This document shows positions 1 to 27,707 of a stretch of DNA of 64,000 nt, one piece after another. Every line of letters begins with the position of its first letter. The stretch's first letter is position 1. This DNA is from Amphiura filiformis (lineage: Eukaryota; Echinodermata; Ophiuroidea; Amphilepidida; Amphiuridae): assembly GCF_039555335.1 (NCBI RefSeq), contig NC_092637.1, positions 3,188,472 to 3,252,471 of the forward strand, written 5' to 3'. Under the pieces are notes generated by a model. It was given only the letters and a program-made list of their open reading frames with translations, did no database searches and was not told where the DNA came from. Made by a program: the position numbers and the translations under genes.

Positions 1-842
1 CACACTGGCTTGCTGTCTAATATAGATGATAAAGGCTCTCCTACATTGTGAGTCTTGTGTCCACTCAGGCGTGAAGCTGCACCTAGCTGTAGATGAAAAC
101 TTTGCTCCGACTGGACCGGCCCCTGTTTCACGTCATTTGAAGACACCGCTATTTTTGGTGATTCTACTGTTTCACATTTCATGCCTCTTTCACTGGTTGG
201 CCTGAAATATTGCTGCTTACATGTATCTATTTGGTCTACATTGGTCGAGGCTGACAGCTCCACAGGAGACTGCTTATCGTTTGCAGCGTCACTATACACA
301 CTATACATATCTGTTTCTCTTGGACTTGGTTGCAGCTTCATTTTTGACTGCATTTTACAAGAAAGGTCTATTGGTGGCGTGTTGTTCGAGAGATTTTTGT
401 TACCTGCAGCTTGATGTAACATTTCTGACTCAAATACGCCGTGTTCACTGTTGCTTTGAGACAACCAACTTCTTACCGCTGACAACCTCTGTGCCGGTGA
501 TGGCTGTCCAGTGTCTATTCCTAATCCTGCAGATGCCCCCGACTGCGATGATTCTACATGTATTTCTTCCAGTGCTGCTAACTTTGCATCTTCTACCTTC
601 ATTTCAGTTCTTATTTCAAACAAGTCCTTTTTGTGTTTGATTTGCATCTCCCTTCTCATTAAATCTAACTCCTCCTCTTCTATGCGTACCCTTTCTTGCA
701 ATGCCTCTGCACGGCATATCATCTCCGCCTTTCGTGTCACTGCCCTGCTCTTCTCTAATTCATAATATGACTTGACACTCTCATGTCTACTCCCTGATCT
801 ACATGATCTACTACTTCTTCTACTTCTGCTGGTAGAACTCAT
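1..842 (-). CDS. Gag-like N-terminal part of an LTR retrotransposon polyprotein (partial, runs off left edge)
   Basis: Reading the minus strand from the ATG at 842 gives one frame without a stop down to base 1, about 280 codons, so the end lies outside the window. The first 20 residues are a Ser/Arg-rich run. Next comes a highly charged helical stretch (about residues 25-90) rich in Glu, Arg and Lys with a heptad-like pattern, then a Ser/Thr/Gln/Pro-rich linker. This arrangement (SR-rich start, coiled coil, low-complexity linker) is common in Gag-type N-termini of invertebrate LTR retrotransposons, especially BEL/Pao-like ones. No protease or RT motif is reached, so the family is inferred. 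Plus-strand frames over the same bases are its shadows. A host coiled-coil protein cannot be excluded. Confidence 0.5.
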   Translation of the reverse strand, partial: MSSTSRSRRSSRSCRSGSRHESVKSYYELEKSRAVTRKAEMICRAEALQERVRIEEEELDLMRREMQIKHKKDLFEIRTEMKVEDAKLAALEEIHVESSQSGASAGLGIDTGQPSPAQRLSAVRSWLSQSNSEHGVFESEMLHQAAGNKNLSNNTPPIDLSCKMQSKMKLQPSPRETDMYSVYSDAANDKQSPVELSASTNVDQIDTCKQQYFRPTSERGMKCETVESPKIAVSSNDVKQGPVQSEQSFHLQLGAASRLSGHKTHNVGEPLSSILDSKPV

Positions 843-1029
843 ATTGATTTATAGGCCCTCGTATTGTTCGCTATTTATGTGACGTTCATTTACAGAGTTT
901 TTAACTCGATGTAGTTTCTAATACCACATTGGTGAAGGTTTCTAAGCTTTTCTATTTCATGACGAACTTCAAGAGTTCAAACCTTTCTAAATCATACACT
1001 CACTCACCAACGACCAGGAAATCTTGAGA

Positions 1030-1533
1030 ATACACGCTTGTGTAGAAAATAACCGGCCAATATTTAAAGTATTCTCTGAAAGTATAGTTTTGTAACATGT
1101 CCTAAATTTTTAGCTAATTTAGGTGTTTGGAAATATTCGCACTTTTGTGTTTTAGGAAGGATATGTAAACGACAGATAACACCAAAAATATTATTATTTC
1201 CAACATAATAATGTCTACAACAATTATGTTTCTCATTTTGAAGAATGCTGTTTAACAATAAGCATACTATTATCTCATTTCGTAAACAAAGCTAAAGGCC
1301 TACATAGTAGTGTTTTGCTTTATAATCGGTTACCCAACTGAAACTATAATACCAGCTCATTGCAATACCGCACAGGTAAAACAGAAACATGTGTAGTGTG
1401 GATTTAACCAGAGAATATCTGATTTAATCAGTTGAGCTGTTTTCAATGAGTGTTATCTTGGTTTAATAGCTTTTAATGGGGTTTAAGTCCTGCAAAGGTC
1501 GTGGTGAATTCTACTGTAGACATGACTGCATCA
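1030..1533. repeat. Dispersed repeat, copy 1 (same family as 53340-54029)
   Basis: About 500 bp matching 53340-54029 with small indels. Shared landmarks are a CCGGCCAATATT segment near the left side and a right end reading CTGCATCATG. The right end is sharp in both copies: here it abuts gypsy pol at 1534, in the other copy it abuts LINE reverse-transcriptase sequence. That points to a mobile element boundary. No coding capacity was seen. Confidence 0.6.
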
Positions 1534-3673
1534 TGGAACCATTTCATAAGCTCTGGACAGATGATTGTGAGAATGCTTTTGTCACCCTAAACGATAGATG
1601 ACCACGTACTGCACCAGTCCTTGCGTATGCTGATGTGAGCAAACCATTTGTACTGCATGTGGATGCATGCCGAGAAGGCCTAGGAGCTGTCCTCTGCCAA
1701 GAACACCAAGGGAAAATGCGTCATGTAGCCTACGCTAGCAAGACCCTGCAACAGAGTGCCAAGAACTACCCTGCCCACAAGTTAGAGTTTCTTGCACTAA
1801 AGTGGGCCATTACAGAGCAGTTCAAGGATTACCTGTATCTTTCCCAAGTGACCAAAGTTCTCACTGACAACGACCCACTAACTTAACGTCCTCACCACTG
1901 CCAAACTAGATGCAACTGAGCATCGATGGCTAGCAGCTCTGGCACACTTTGACTCCACCATCCACTATAAACCAGGTACAACCAATCAAGATGCTGATGC
2001 CTTATCTGGACGTCCCATTACTGGTATAAATGGAGATCTTCAAGACCAGAAGGCCTTGAAAAGCAAACTGAAGGCCAAGTTAGTTGATCACGATTCGTCA
2101 CATGAGACTTGCACCGAGAAGTCCTAGAAGCAATATTTGCAAAACATCATGTTTCTTTGTTGCTAAATGTGTCAAGCGACAGTGACGAAGATACCTCAGA
2201 CAATGATGATTTTACTCTGTACGCATACTCTGTCGGCATGCCCGGTCCTTCCATATAAGTAATTCAGAGAGCATGCGATGACCTCACTGCACAATGATCT
2301 CGCTCATCTTGGCATCGAACGCACCTTGGCGTTGGCAAGGGATCGCTTTTATTGGCCGCGGATGGCTTTTGAGATCAGAACCTTTACAGCATATTAAGAC
2401 CAATGGTCCAATGGAATTAGTCTGTATGGACTTTCTATCACTTGAACCTGACAAATCTAACACCAAGTCGATCTTAGTGGTTACGGATCACTTCACAAGG
2501 TCAAGCCTTCCCTACAAAAGATCAAACGGCCAGTACCGTCGCCAAAGTTCTGTGGGAGAAGTATTTCCAACACTATGGACTGTCACAACGTCTTCACTCT
2601 GATCAAGAGTAAAGTCATTCGCCAACTTACCACAATGCTTGGAATGAAGAAGTCACATACCACACTCTACCACCCACAAGGAGACCCGCAGCCAGAGAGG
2701 TTCAACCGAACTCTTATCAATATGTTGGGAACGCTGGAGCGTGACCAGAAGGCTACTCTGAGCCGATAAGTTGGAGCACTTGTGCATGCTTACAATAATG
2801 TACTAAGCATGACAGCACAGGTTACTCATGATACTTCTTGATGTTTGGCCGTGAAGCCAGATTGCCCATAGACTTGTGTTTCGGCCTCAGCCCAGACAAC
2901 TACTCTAGCAGTGACGATAGTAAATATGTCACTGGACTCCGACAAAACTTAAGAGAAACATATGAAATAGCTACCAAAGATTAAGCACAGAAGCATGCAG
3001 CTGCGAACAAACGGAGATATGACCAACGTGTGAAGGACTCTGAATTGCAACCAGGCGATAGAGTGTTAGTGAGGATTGTAGGCTTGAAGGGCAAACATAA
3101 GCTGGCAGACAGATGGGACCAACACCCTTACACGGTTCTGGAGAAGTACTCTGATCTTCCAGTTTATGTTGTCCAACAAGAAAACGGTGATGGCATTCGC
3201 AGGACTCTGCACATAAACCTGTTGATGCCGATTGGTTATCTGAATCCAACTGATCCAACACCTAAGCAAATACCAGGCAAACCCATCGCTCAGAGAACCC
3301 GATCTATTCAGCCAGTGGACTCAGACGAATTAGAGGAGGAAGATGATACCATTACGATATCCCTACTCCCTGCTCCATCTGTAACACTGCCAAATCCTCC
3401 AGCATCAGCATGTCTTCCAGACATACCGTATTTATCTGACCGTGTAATTTCTGATAACATTGACTCCACATACAATACAATACAATACAACTGAAATTTA
3501 TATAGCGCCTAAAACCAAACAATTGTACTAAGGCGCTGATAAACACTTAAACCAAAGCAGATAGTGGGAGTAACCTCCGTCCAGATGCAGACATCTTCAG
3601 GCCTAGTAGCTTTCCAAAGCAGTTTACACTAAATATAATACCAGTTGATGTGCCAGACACCCCAGGTCATTAA
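1534..3673 (+). pseudogene. Decayed Ty3/gypsy pol fragment (RNase H, integrase, C-terminal domain)
   Basis: The remnant begins just before RNase H. Codons 1635-1886 give the VDACREGLGAVL block followed by YASKTL and an NYPAHKLEFLALKWAI-type block. Frames then break. Integrase pieces follow: a His/Cys region near 2285-2400, the first catalytic Asp region (MDFLSLEP ... VVTDHFTR, 2420-2500), a damaged second Asp region (HSDQ, about 2590), and the Glu-bearing PERFNRTL at 2692-2715. A C-terminal LQPGDRVLVR ... HINLLMP segment spans 3030-3240. Stops at about 1600, 1884 and 2768 plus frameshifts show it is dead. The reading frame resumes after a short insertion and closes with TAA at 3671-3673. No LTR was recognised. 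The 5' part (protease, RT) is absent, cut off at the repeat ending at 1533. Confidence 0.85.
3466..3556. repeat. Short insertion with (ACAAT)n run inside the gypsy C-terminus
   Basis: An ACAAT-type pentamer run at about 3470-3490 is followed by TTTATATAGCGCC and a matching GGCGC segment. The gypsy frame is interrupted here and readable again from about 3557 to the stop at 3673. The run plus the TATATAGCGCC block resembles a common short interspersed repeat of invertebrate genomes. Exact ends are uncertain. Confidence 0.5.
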
Positions 3674-4065
3674 TCCAATTGAAGCCAATCGTAGACAAAT
3701 TTTGATCTTGATTGTATAAATTACCCGGCATTCTTAGTCAGTGGGAGTGGTCTAGTTCGTAGACACATTTCTGATTGGACAATCGCATGATTTCGGGTGC
3801 CGTCTATCAGGCCGTAGACGACCCCACGTCATCATGCGTCTTGATAATTCGTAACACGCGTGTAGAGATGCGCGTATGTATCGCGCTGGATGCGTAGACT
3901 AGTGCGGAATACGCGAACGCGTTAGCAGTACGCGCAACAGAATACGTGAAGTTGTAAACAAGTTTCGTTCATTTTATAATGAGGGAGTTTTTATGACGGT
4001 AACTTAGTTTTTACTTTAAAAAAACTGTTTACAGTTATTAAAATAATATTTAACTGACTAAGAAT
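3674..4065. other. Intergenic, no gene seen
   Basis: No supportable coding sequence. The stretch 3830-3950 is unusually rich in CpG and short CGCG words for this AT-rich window; similar CpG-dense patches recur at 5690-5760 and 5920-6000. Confidence 0.5.
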
Positions 4066-4251
4066 GAGAATAAACGATAGGAATTTTTATTTTGCCTATC
4101 CTCTACCTATGATAGACGACAGGCAGGTCCAATATTTTTATCGTAGTGGATCCCGGCTGCGCCGGCATCCACTACTCAAAATATTGGACCTGCCTGTCGT
4201 CTATCACACGGTAGAGGATAGGCAAAAAAAAAATTCCTATCGTTTATTCTC
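4066..4251. repeat. 186-bp near-perfect palindrome (foldback element)
   Basis: The left arm begins GAGAATAAACGATAGGAA and the right arm ends with its reverse complement. Arms of roughly 80 bp meet at a small centre that is itself an inverted repeat (GTGGAT ... ATCCAC). Only a few mismatches separate the arms, for example an A-run length difference near 4224-4233. There is no coding capacity; the open frame across it is a by-product. It could be a foldback-type MITE or a recent inverted duplication. No convincing target duplication was seen. Confidence 0.85.
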
Positions 4252-7200
4252 TAATTGCTTTACATATAAACATAAAGTTGCTCCAATTGACAGGCCAATT
4301 GAAGTGACTTTTTTCACTATTAAGTGTTATTGTATGAATTATTGGTTTGAAATCTTTCTTGGGTCATCGTTGAACACAACTAAGTCTTAGCTTAAGCTTA
4401 GAAAACCTATGTTCACCACTGCCAACAGATACAGGAAGGGTCAGAAAAATGCTCCGTTCTTTTCTTTTTCTCAGGTCCCCTTTTCCTTTTCCGCCCTGTT
4501 TTCTGTTTCTCTTTTCGCTCCCTTTTTATTTGTCCTCCCATTTTTTCCTTTTATCCGCCCTCGTTTTTTCTTCCCTTTCCAAGCGATTTTTAGCGAGCCG
4601 TTTTGAAATTTTACCACCCCGGGGGGCTCATAATTATTACACAAAATATTAAATAGGCCTAGTGGTCAAAGGTCAACTCTCATTACATACCGATCGATAT
4701 GCTTACAACCTATGAACCCTTTTTGCTTAATTTTCCTTGTTGTATAAACATTGCCGCTGATCATTAATCATTGTTAATAGACCTCATAAACGTCATCAAA
4801 ATGATTAAGTCAGTAGTCTTATGAACAGGTCCAATTACAATACCTGCTATTAGGCCCCAAAATTGTTTGATTGGCGTAACATAAATAAAAATCATGGCAG
4901 GTAGGTCGGGATTTTTATTTAATTTTAGTATATATATTCAAGGACATTCTCTGTGATAAAAAGTTACTGCAACTTTTAAGCTGTAAATTGCGTTTGATAA
5001 AGGTTTTGGATCTTTATTCTTCTTTTTTTTAAATTAAATTTTTTATTTCCTTTTTTTTAAATTTATTTATTAATTTTTTTTTATGCCAATCAAACAATAT
5101 TGTTTTAGGCCTTGTTAAAGTTTTAGCGTCATTGTTGATGTATGATTTAACCTATTCTTATCGTTCATATAGGCGCGTCAGAGCTGATAAAAGATAACAA
5201 ATGTTCATGATCTTTTATATTGTTTAAAATCATAAGCCTGATAGGAATATCTATATAAATAAATGAATAACCTAATTGCTAATACATAACCAACAATAAA
5301 TGATCATACCACTGACAGAATACTCAATTTGTCGAACCAGTATATTATAAACCCAAAGAATTGTGAAATTACGATTACAGGGTTTTCTTCCACGAAATGA
5401 TGTGCCACAACATAAAAACGGAAATCAAAATTTGGCCTTGGAAGAAAATACTCATGCTGCCTTTATGCATGCAAAATGCAAACAAACAGAGAAAGAAACT
5501 TCAAACCGAAGCAAATATGCTTTAAAGAAACAAAATTAGAAAGAAAGGGTGAATAAGTAACTATTTTTTCAGCAAGAAAGAAACAGAAGAAAAGAAGAAG
5601 AAGAAGAAAAAAAAGACGGAAGAAAATTGGTAACCCGCACTTGAGCGTCCTACACGCACAGGCCCAGGTACGCACTAAACGCGTTCAGTCCCCGGCGCTC
5701 AGTACGCGGATGCGGATTTTAATGATGCCGTGTAACCGAAGGATGGGCATCCCAGGAAACCTTTAACGCGGATCGTTATCGTGTGGAGTTAACCAGTATA
5801 TGCATGGACGAAAGAGATAACAGACAAATTCCAAACAGTTGAAGTCTCAGCATCACCCGATAATCATGATAATGAGAGCCGATCATGAAATGTGATAGGC
5901 GAAACTGCTACGCATGTACCGCGTATTTTTACGGTCTTTCGCGTAAACGCGAAGACACGCAACGCTCTATCGCGTATACGCGAATGCACACAACGCTGGC
6001 GTCAGATTTTTAGATACGGCACATTCGAACGATCGGCCCTCATGAATATGCGAGAATTCACAGCATACAATGCACGGGGACCTTGACTGTTGATAAATAG
6101 TCTGTAGTAGTCTGCGAGTTTATGAAACGGAACTTTTCCGCGTGCTGTGTTCGCAGATGTCCCGGCATAGTTGGTCCGAACTAATGCTCACTTGGCATTT
6201 TTTTTCTTAGCCCCTTCTGACCCAAAACCCCCACCCCGACGAAAGGTCCAGGCATGCCAGAGGTGGCCTTTCTTTTCCTTGCTCATTTTCTTCAATTCTG
6301 TTTATTCCTTTTCTCTCAATGCAGGCCATGTGCAGCACGCTTATATAAGCTTTAAAGCTTGGCTTAAGTAATTTGCCTCAACCAGGTACCGTCCCGGGGC
6401 GTGTTTGTGTGTGTGTGTGTGTGTGGGGTGGGCACTTAACACAAATGACCATACGGGTATGCTTCATGCGTTGGCATTGATTTGATTGTTCCTGATTCAT
6501 ACATCCATGTTGTGTTTATTGGATAGTATTCCCGGAGATAATATTACGGTCATTCAATGACGTCTAATCGTCGGTTTTGAATTGTTCTCCATCGCGTTTC
6601 GGCCCTCAGGCCATTGTTGATGTCAACATAAACTTCATTTTCATTGCTGTTTCGAAGTAAAAACATTTTATCTAAATGTTTATCATGTTTATATTCATAT
6701 CTTCCTCGAGTCAGTAATTTTGATATTGTTTTTTTTTTTTTAATTATCTCTAAATGTATTGATGAAAAGTATATCAAAGTATACATTTTTAGAAAGCTAA
6801 TGATGCAAGAAATCCAATTTAGGCCTAAGATTCCTGCAAAAACTTTTTGAGAAAATCTCAAAAGTTTTATTTATTGGCTCGATGAAGGTTAATGGACTGT
6901 AAATGACACTAGTTCAGTTTTTTTTTAATTTCTTGTCTTCTTTACCAATGCAGTCACTCATAAAAAATAAATATTCCTGTTTGAAAAACAATCGATAAGA
7001 ATTAAATATGTAATTCTGCTACAACAACCCCCATGATATACCATGATTGCCTAATAATAATAACTGAAATGGTAACCTGCGCTTTATTACTTTATTTGAA
7101 ATCAATCCTCTGCATCCTATGCAGTACCATTTTACACCTCTCCCACTGCAATACGAGTATATATGCCTTGTATATCATAATCTTTCTTTGTTTACTCTGC

Positions 7201-7846
7201 TAATAATGTTATAATTGTTTTAAACAAGTAAATGTTATCCAGACGGTTACATTTCAAGATATTTCAACACATCACTTTAAAGCTCCCACTGGGCGCCCAC
7301 TTCTTTTTTAAAGGAATTTTTATTCTTGGCGCACCCACACTCGTACTGCATGATATTGTCATCAGTACATTGACTTCTAGTATATAGGGTTTTGATCATC
7401 GTGGCGTTTTTATAATTTATTGTTATACAAGCAGCAAAATATATAAACAACAAACAGACTCGAGTTTTTTTAAATCTGCAACTTTTCAACAAACGATCAA
7501 AGCTTCTGGTAAGTTTTATGTAAAGCTACTGCAAAATATGGTGGCTGCTACAAAATTATACACATAAATATGTATCTCATTAACTTTGAAATATAAGGCT
7601 GATAGATGTTTGGATTGCATAAGTGAAAATGTGTTTAAAAGGGGTTAAAGCACTACACATGTGTTGCAGTCTATAGCTCAACTCTAGCGCAATGTCATAA
7701 TAATTCTGTTCTCGGGCAGCTAGCTTGAAATTCCCCTTGACAAGAACCTTACTGCTAATTACCCCGATGTACACGTATACAAGTTGGGGCTGATCCTGGT
7801 TGCGATAGTTACTCTATTATTTCGGTTGATTAGGGAACTGCATCGG
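4252..7846. other. Gene-poor AT-rich stretch
   Basis: No gene could be supported on either strand. It contains T-rich tracts (4450-4600, 5020-5085), CpG-dense islets (5690-5760, 5920-6000) and a short GT dinucleotide run at about 6407-6424. Open frames here are short, low-complexity and lack recognisable domains. Confidence 0.5.
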
Positions 7847-7854
7847 GGGGTATC

Positions 7855-8460
7855 AGGCCTTGTCGTCTAGATTTTAAAGGCGAGTGGTCAATCGCTCGCT
7901 AGCATGATGCTAGGCGACTGTGGTCAAAGTACTCGCTAGTAGTTCATCACTCTTGGTAGTGCGCAGCATTTACTCTTTTTTTTATTTTTTAACAGAGGTA
8001 TTGGTTGGGTCCTGTTGTTGTGATGGGGCAGTATTATTTAAATCTCATTGTCATAATCTGATTGTATCTTTGTATCTATCTTGGTTACCGTAATTAAGAT
8101 GGGGTCTGGTGGACCATGTCTGTTTGTTCTTTTTTCCCTTCCACCAGGCCCAAGTACAGGTGAATAAAAATGGAAAAAAAAGGAAAAGAAGAATGTAGTG
8201 GTCCAATCATTTTCTAAGTCTGAAAGATCATTCATACCATATTCTTTTATCTTCTCTATTAAATGCTTTCAGGAATTAAGACTAATTTATTACAATATAT
8301 TGAATGAATACATTGAAAGTGCTGAAACTTGAATGTAAATTGGGTGATTCGCAGCGAGCGATATTTAGTGTCTATGGTGAGTGAAAATCGCTCACTAGAT
8401 ATTGAGTTTGGGCGAGCGGTGGCGAGCGAGAGCGATCGCTCGCCTCAAACGGCAAGGCCT
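7855..8460. mobile_element. TIR element, hAT-like by 8-bp flanks
   Basis: The left end AGGCCTTGTCGT pairs with the right end as reverse complement AGGCCTTGCCGT, and subterminal GCGAGCG-rich repeats occupy both ends. The flanks are GGGGTATC (7847-7854) and GGGGTAGG (8461-8468), matching at 6 of 8 positions, which would fit an aged 8-bp hAT-type target duplication. No transposase frame was found, so it is a non-autonomous element. It carries a short polyA-tailed repeat inside (about 8097-8185). Confidence 0.6.
8097..8185 (+). repeat. Short polyA-tailed repeat (SINE-like), copy 1
   Basis: The core GGGTCTGGTGG ... CCACCAG.CCCAAGTACAGG ending in an A-rich tail also occurs at 52638-52771. The second copy sits inside a LINE with target duplications, which supports retrotransposition. 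The 5' limit is uncertain, and no clear tRNA-type promoter boxes were recognised. Confidence 0.5.
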
Positions 8461-8939
8461 GGGGTAGGCCTACTACGCTTGGCTGTATTTTCAGAGAGCT
8501 GCGTCAGGAATAGTAAATGGTTTAATTGCAATATGATTCAATAATAACGTGGCTTTTTTGTTGTTGTATGGGGCTTTCACATGCAAATATTTGGATCTCC
8601 TATCAAAACGAATTAAATTCGCAACATGAAACTCAATTGTAGGAAGTGGGAGACCGAGTCGTTCAACCAGTGAGAAATTAGCAAAAACAAGGACTATCAC
8701 TCCTACTTTTTATGTATTAGATAAACGGGGGATCCAACCATTACCAGAAATTATTGGCTTCTTCGCTTCAATATCTCAGTACGCGTGCATTATTTTGTAC
8801 AATTTCACTCCCAGCAATTGAAACGCATTCATGAACCTGTAATTAATTTTATCCTCCCGACCGGCGTTACACGTTTAATGTACGTAGTTTGTATGAACTT
8901 GGAAAACTCGCTCTTTCTTGTTTTTCATTCTCTGACTTA

Positions 8940-9331
8940 TTCATTTCCAGTTTTTCTTTTTCGGCCATTTATGTTTTCTTTTGGTCAATCCATTGCCATT
9001 CATCTCAGTTCTAAGTGAATCACAATCTTTCACTTTAAATGCATCTCCACCGATGTCAGCTTCTACTTCAACTTTGTCTTCCAACATGGATTCGTCAAAA
9101 ATGTCTTCGTCAACCAAAATATATCAATCAATGCATTTTTGATTACTTTCTTCCTAGTAGCTTGTTTTACGTCATAATGTTTGCCAAATGCTAACAAATC
9201 AGGCTTCTTTAACTCATCAAACGTATCTCAAGTTATAGCTTGAAGAAACTCATCTGCGTTCTGCGTTGAACGACATACTGTACTTTCACTTTCAGACTCA
9301 GTGAATTAATTCCACATTTTCTTTACAGTGT
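8940..9331 (-). pseudogene. Gypsy-type gag N-terminal relic
   Basis: Read on the minus strand just downstream of a primer-binding site, a frame gives the segments DEFLQAIT, DTFDELKKPDLLAFGKHY and DVKQATRKKVIKNALI. After a one-base slip it gives VDEDIFDESMLEDKVEVE. This Asp/Glu/Leu-rich start (helix with LLAFGKHYDV, then acidic VDEDIFDE) is typical of the Gag N-terminus in many invertebrate Ty3/gypsy elements. An internal TGA and a frameshift mark it as dead. Nothing recognisable continues further left, so the rest is lost. Confidence 0.6.
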
Positions 9332-9352
9332 TTTCCGGGACGAGCCCCCAAT
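9332..9352 (-). other. Retrotransposon primer-binding-site region
   Basis: On the minus strand ATTGGGGGCTCGTCCCGG directly follows the proposed LTR end TGGTCACA. TGGGGGCTCGTCC-type sequence at this position resembles tRNA-primed (tRNA-Pro-like) primer-binding sites of LTR elements. Confidence 0.6.
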
Positions 9353-9955
9353 TGTGACCAGTCGTAAAAGACTCAACACCAAAAACACATTTTACCCAAA
9401 TTTACTTCAGAATGCACAACAGAATGCACTGTTTGTATAATTTAAAATCTGAATCTTTAATGAATAATATAGTGAATAAGTATAATATGATTGACAATGA
9501 TCCTGCACATAAACATGACTTCATCTATAAAATAATCACACCAATAATTACTACTTATCCGGTAATCTTCTTCTGTTTGATTACACAGTTCTGTTGCATT
9601 CAGTGTTTCAGACGACTGATGTATATCTAGCGGTTCCAAACTTGTCCTGCAAAGATCACTTTTCAATGTTTAACAACATCTACTGTAGATTTGAGTTTAT
9701 ATATCATTTGCACACAAAACCCTCGCACAGATGACAATCACTCAATTTCTTCAGGAAACAGGCTTTTCCACACGTTTCACTTCATACATTTGCAGATGTT
9801 GTTTTATTAACCAGACTTTAGCAAGTCGACATTCGATCTTATCATCCAGACGCCCTTATCATTTGAACGGCAACGTTCGTTATACTTATCACTGATGATA
9901 CTATGGGTAGCGGATCCTAAAACACTAATATGTAACTGATGGCGTGGCATGAACA
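9353..9955 (-). repeat. Solo-like 5' LTR of a gypsy element (minus orientation)
   Basis: On the minus strand the segment starts TGTTCATGCCACGCC and ends TGGTCACA, immediately upstream of the primer-binding site and gag relic. The TG...CA ends fit an LTR of about 600 bp. No second LTR was found in the window, so the outer boundary is inferred from the TG start only. Confidence 0.5.
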
Positions 9956-10061
9956 GTTTTAAGACTCCTCTATTTTATTTTCAGAGTATTTTAAACAGTT
10001 CAGTGAAATAACATCGAGGTCATCATCATAGTTCATTTTGAAAAGAATCAAAAGACTCAAG

Positions 10062-25282
<15,221 letters not shown>

Positions 25283-25382
25283 GCAAATCAATGTTGTTTT
25301 TTCGTGCATAAGGCGCATCATGTAAATAAATTGAAAAGACTCTCGCTGAATGGATTACCTATCACACTGTGGCATGGCTGCC

Positions 25383-25533
<151 letters not shown>

Positions 25534-25995
25534 AGCGAGCGATGAACTCCACATTTACAAATTTATTTTGCCCTGACAAAAGCTGGCTACGCCCTTGATA
25601 TATCGCACGTACGTCACTATGTGAAAGGAAGCATATCAGACTTTCAGTGTTTTTTTTACCTTATGCCACATCACCCCTCATATGTGAAACGGAGGGTTTG
25701 GGGTTTTCGGCCCAATTCTGAAGCGTATATTTCATTGAGCGATGTAATGCTGACTTGCCGAATGCCATCAAGTCCGATTAACCGCAGCACATAGTGGCGC
25801 ATGTTGATTGTACGTCAGTTTGTGACGGAAATATAATATTCTTACGGAATTGTTAACATAGGTCAATTTACTAATTAAAGTTATTAATTAATTAAGTATA
25901 GTTGAACTTTCTTGTCAGATAGACTTGAAGAACTTGATATTTAACGCCTTTGGGCCAAATTTCATTAAAATGACCAAAATCACAAAACGTCACTA

Positions 25996-26373
25996 CCCAG
26001 AAAACACACAAAAAATGGTTTTAAAACGTTTTAAACATGTTATATTTTAAGTTTTGGTTTAGATAAAAACGTTTTACTAACATTAAACGTAGGGTAATAT
26101 AAAGGTTATGGAAACGTTTTAAAATGTTTTGTATTGAAACACACTACAACAATATTTTTAAAATGTTTTTTTTTAAATGTTAATGTAAAATATTTTTGGC
26201 AAATGTTTTTTGCCAAATATTTTCTCAACACTTGAATAACGTTATGTTAGAAGATTTGCAGTAGGTTATCAACAAATTTTTTTAAATGATATGAAAACGT
26301 TTTTATACCCTTTTTTCTGGAAACCTTTTCTAACATTTTGCGAATGATGTTGATAACGTTTGTGCTTGCTGGG
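25996..26373. mobile_element. TA-flanked MITE, unit 3
   Basis: Orthologous copy of 16984-17358; this copy has a small CA insertion near its left end. Confidence 0.75.
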
Positions 26374-26409
26374 TATGTGTTGCGACTGACGGTTGAAATT
26401 ATTGTAATA

Positions 26410-27039
26410 ATTGAATATATGAATACAAAAGCCACCTAAGTCCATACTTTGGCCAAATTGAGTTAAGCATGGGAAATTGTTGCTATACATAGGCCTGTCA
26501 TATGCATGAAAGAACAACTCAAATTCATACTCTATGTCTATTGGGCATGTGAAAAATAGCATGTATGAAAGAATCACCCAATTCCATGATTTGAGTCTTG
26601 TAACACATTGATTGAAATCCAGTATGTATAAAAGTCCACTTGTAACACATTCATTGCTAGAGAATAACTTTTGAACAAAAAATGGGTTTAATAAAGGAAA
26701 GTGTGTGGTTTATATTACATGGCAGAATGCTTATCAACATTATACATACCTGTGTGCTTTATTTTGTATTATCTTACGAGTGGTAATCTCATTCTAACAT
26801 TGTTGTCTTTGTATATGATTCAAAAAACCAAAATCCAAAGTCCAAAATTTAAAATGAACCCCACGAAGTCCCTGAAATGCTAATCGTCATACCTAATACA
26901 GGTTAATCCACTTATTTGCACGTAGAACTTGCCATATTGACCAGGTAAATCTAACTGAAGGAATTAAAATGATACACGGGTTTTTCTCTCAAAATAGCTT
27001 CGCATGGACTTAGGTGGCTTTTGTATTCATGTATTCAAT
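26410..27039. mobile_element. TIR element, unit 3
   Basis: Orthologous copy of 17395-18025. Confidence 0.75.
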
Positions 27040-27707
27040 TAATTCAGCAATCTGTGATTGTAATTGTATATCTTGCTTGGCTTAAATTGCAAAATAACAC
27101 TAATACAAATGGAAACCATTGCTTCTCTTTTGGTGTGATTCTTTCGACCTATTCTCTTAACATATAACTTTATGCTCATATAAAGCAATATAACCCCCAT
27201 TGATATACAAAAATCGTTAAAAATTAAGGTACTTTCCCGTAAAACCAAGGAGAACGTAACCCACTCGGGGACAATATTGTTCAAGGTTGCGCCGTCTCTG
27301 TTGATTTCGGCAGGACCTCTTTGTGAATCCAGTTAGCTTACCTGATGAAGCGAGCAAGTCGACGCCCCTCTGGATGTAGCTGTGTTAGCACCAGCAAATA
27401 GTTTTTTTGTTAGATTCCTAATTATAAATATCTACCAACCTGATGAATCTATTCATATACTTCATAGAGCTTTCTGTCATCTGATTGGTTATCTCAAGGA
27501 CAATATTGTTCAAGGTTGCGCCGCAGGCTTACAAAGAAACAATAGCAATCAAGCTTAAACTTTAAATTAGCACCCGATAGAGGGCAGGGCCTGAAGAATG
27601 AGGGAAATTATGGGTAAATATTTAACGGAATAAACTGCATAATCATATTATTTAGATTTATTCCGTTAAAAATCTTATTTTAACTTATCAAATTACTAGT
27701 TTTTATA

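Noticed and set aside
221-640. Plus-strand open frames at the left end
   Set aside because: They lie antisense to the longer Gag-like minus-strand frame, are hydrophobic by codon complement, and show no domain.
8491-8700. 69-codon minus-strand frame downstream of the gag relic
   Set aside because: It could be more of the gypsy Gag, but no motif was recognised and the frame does not connect.
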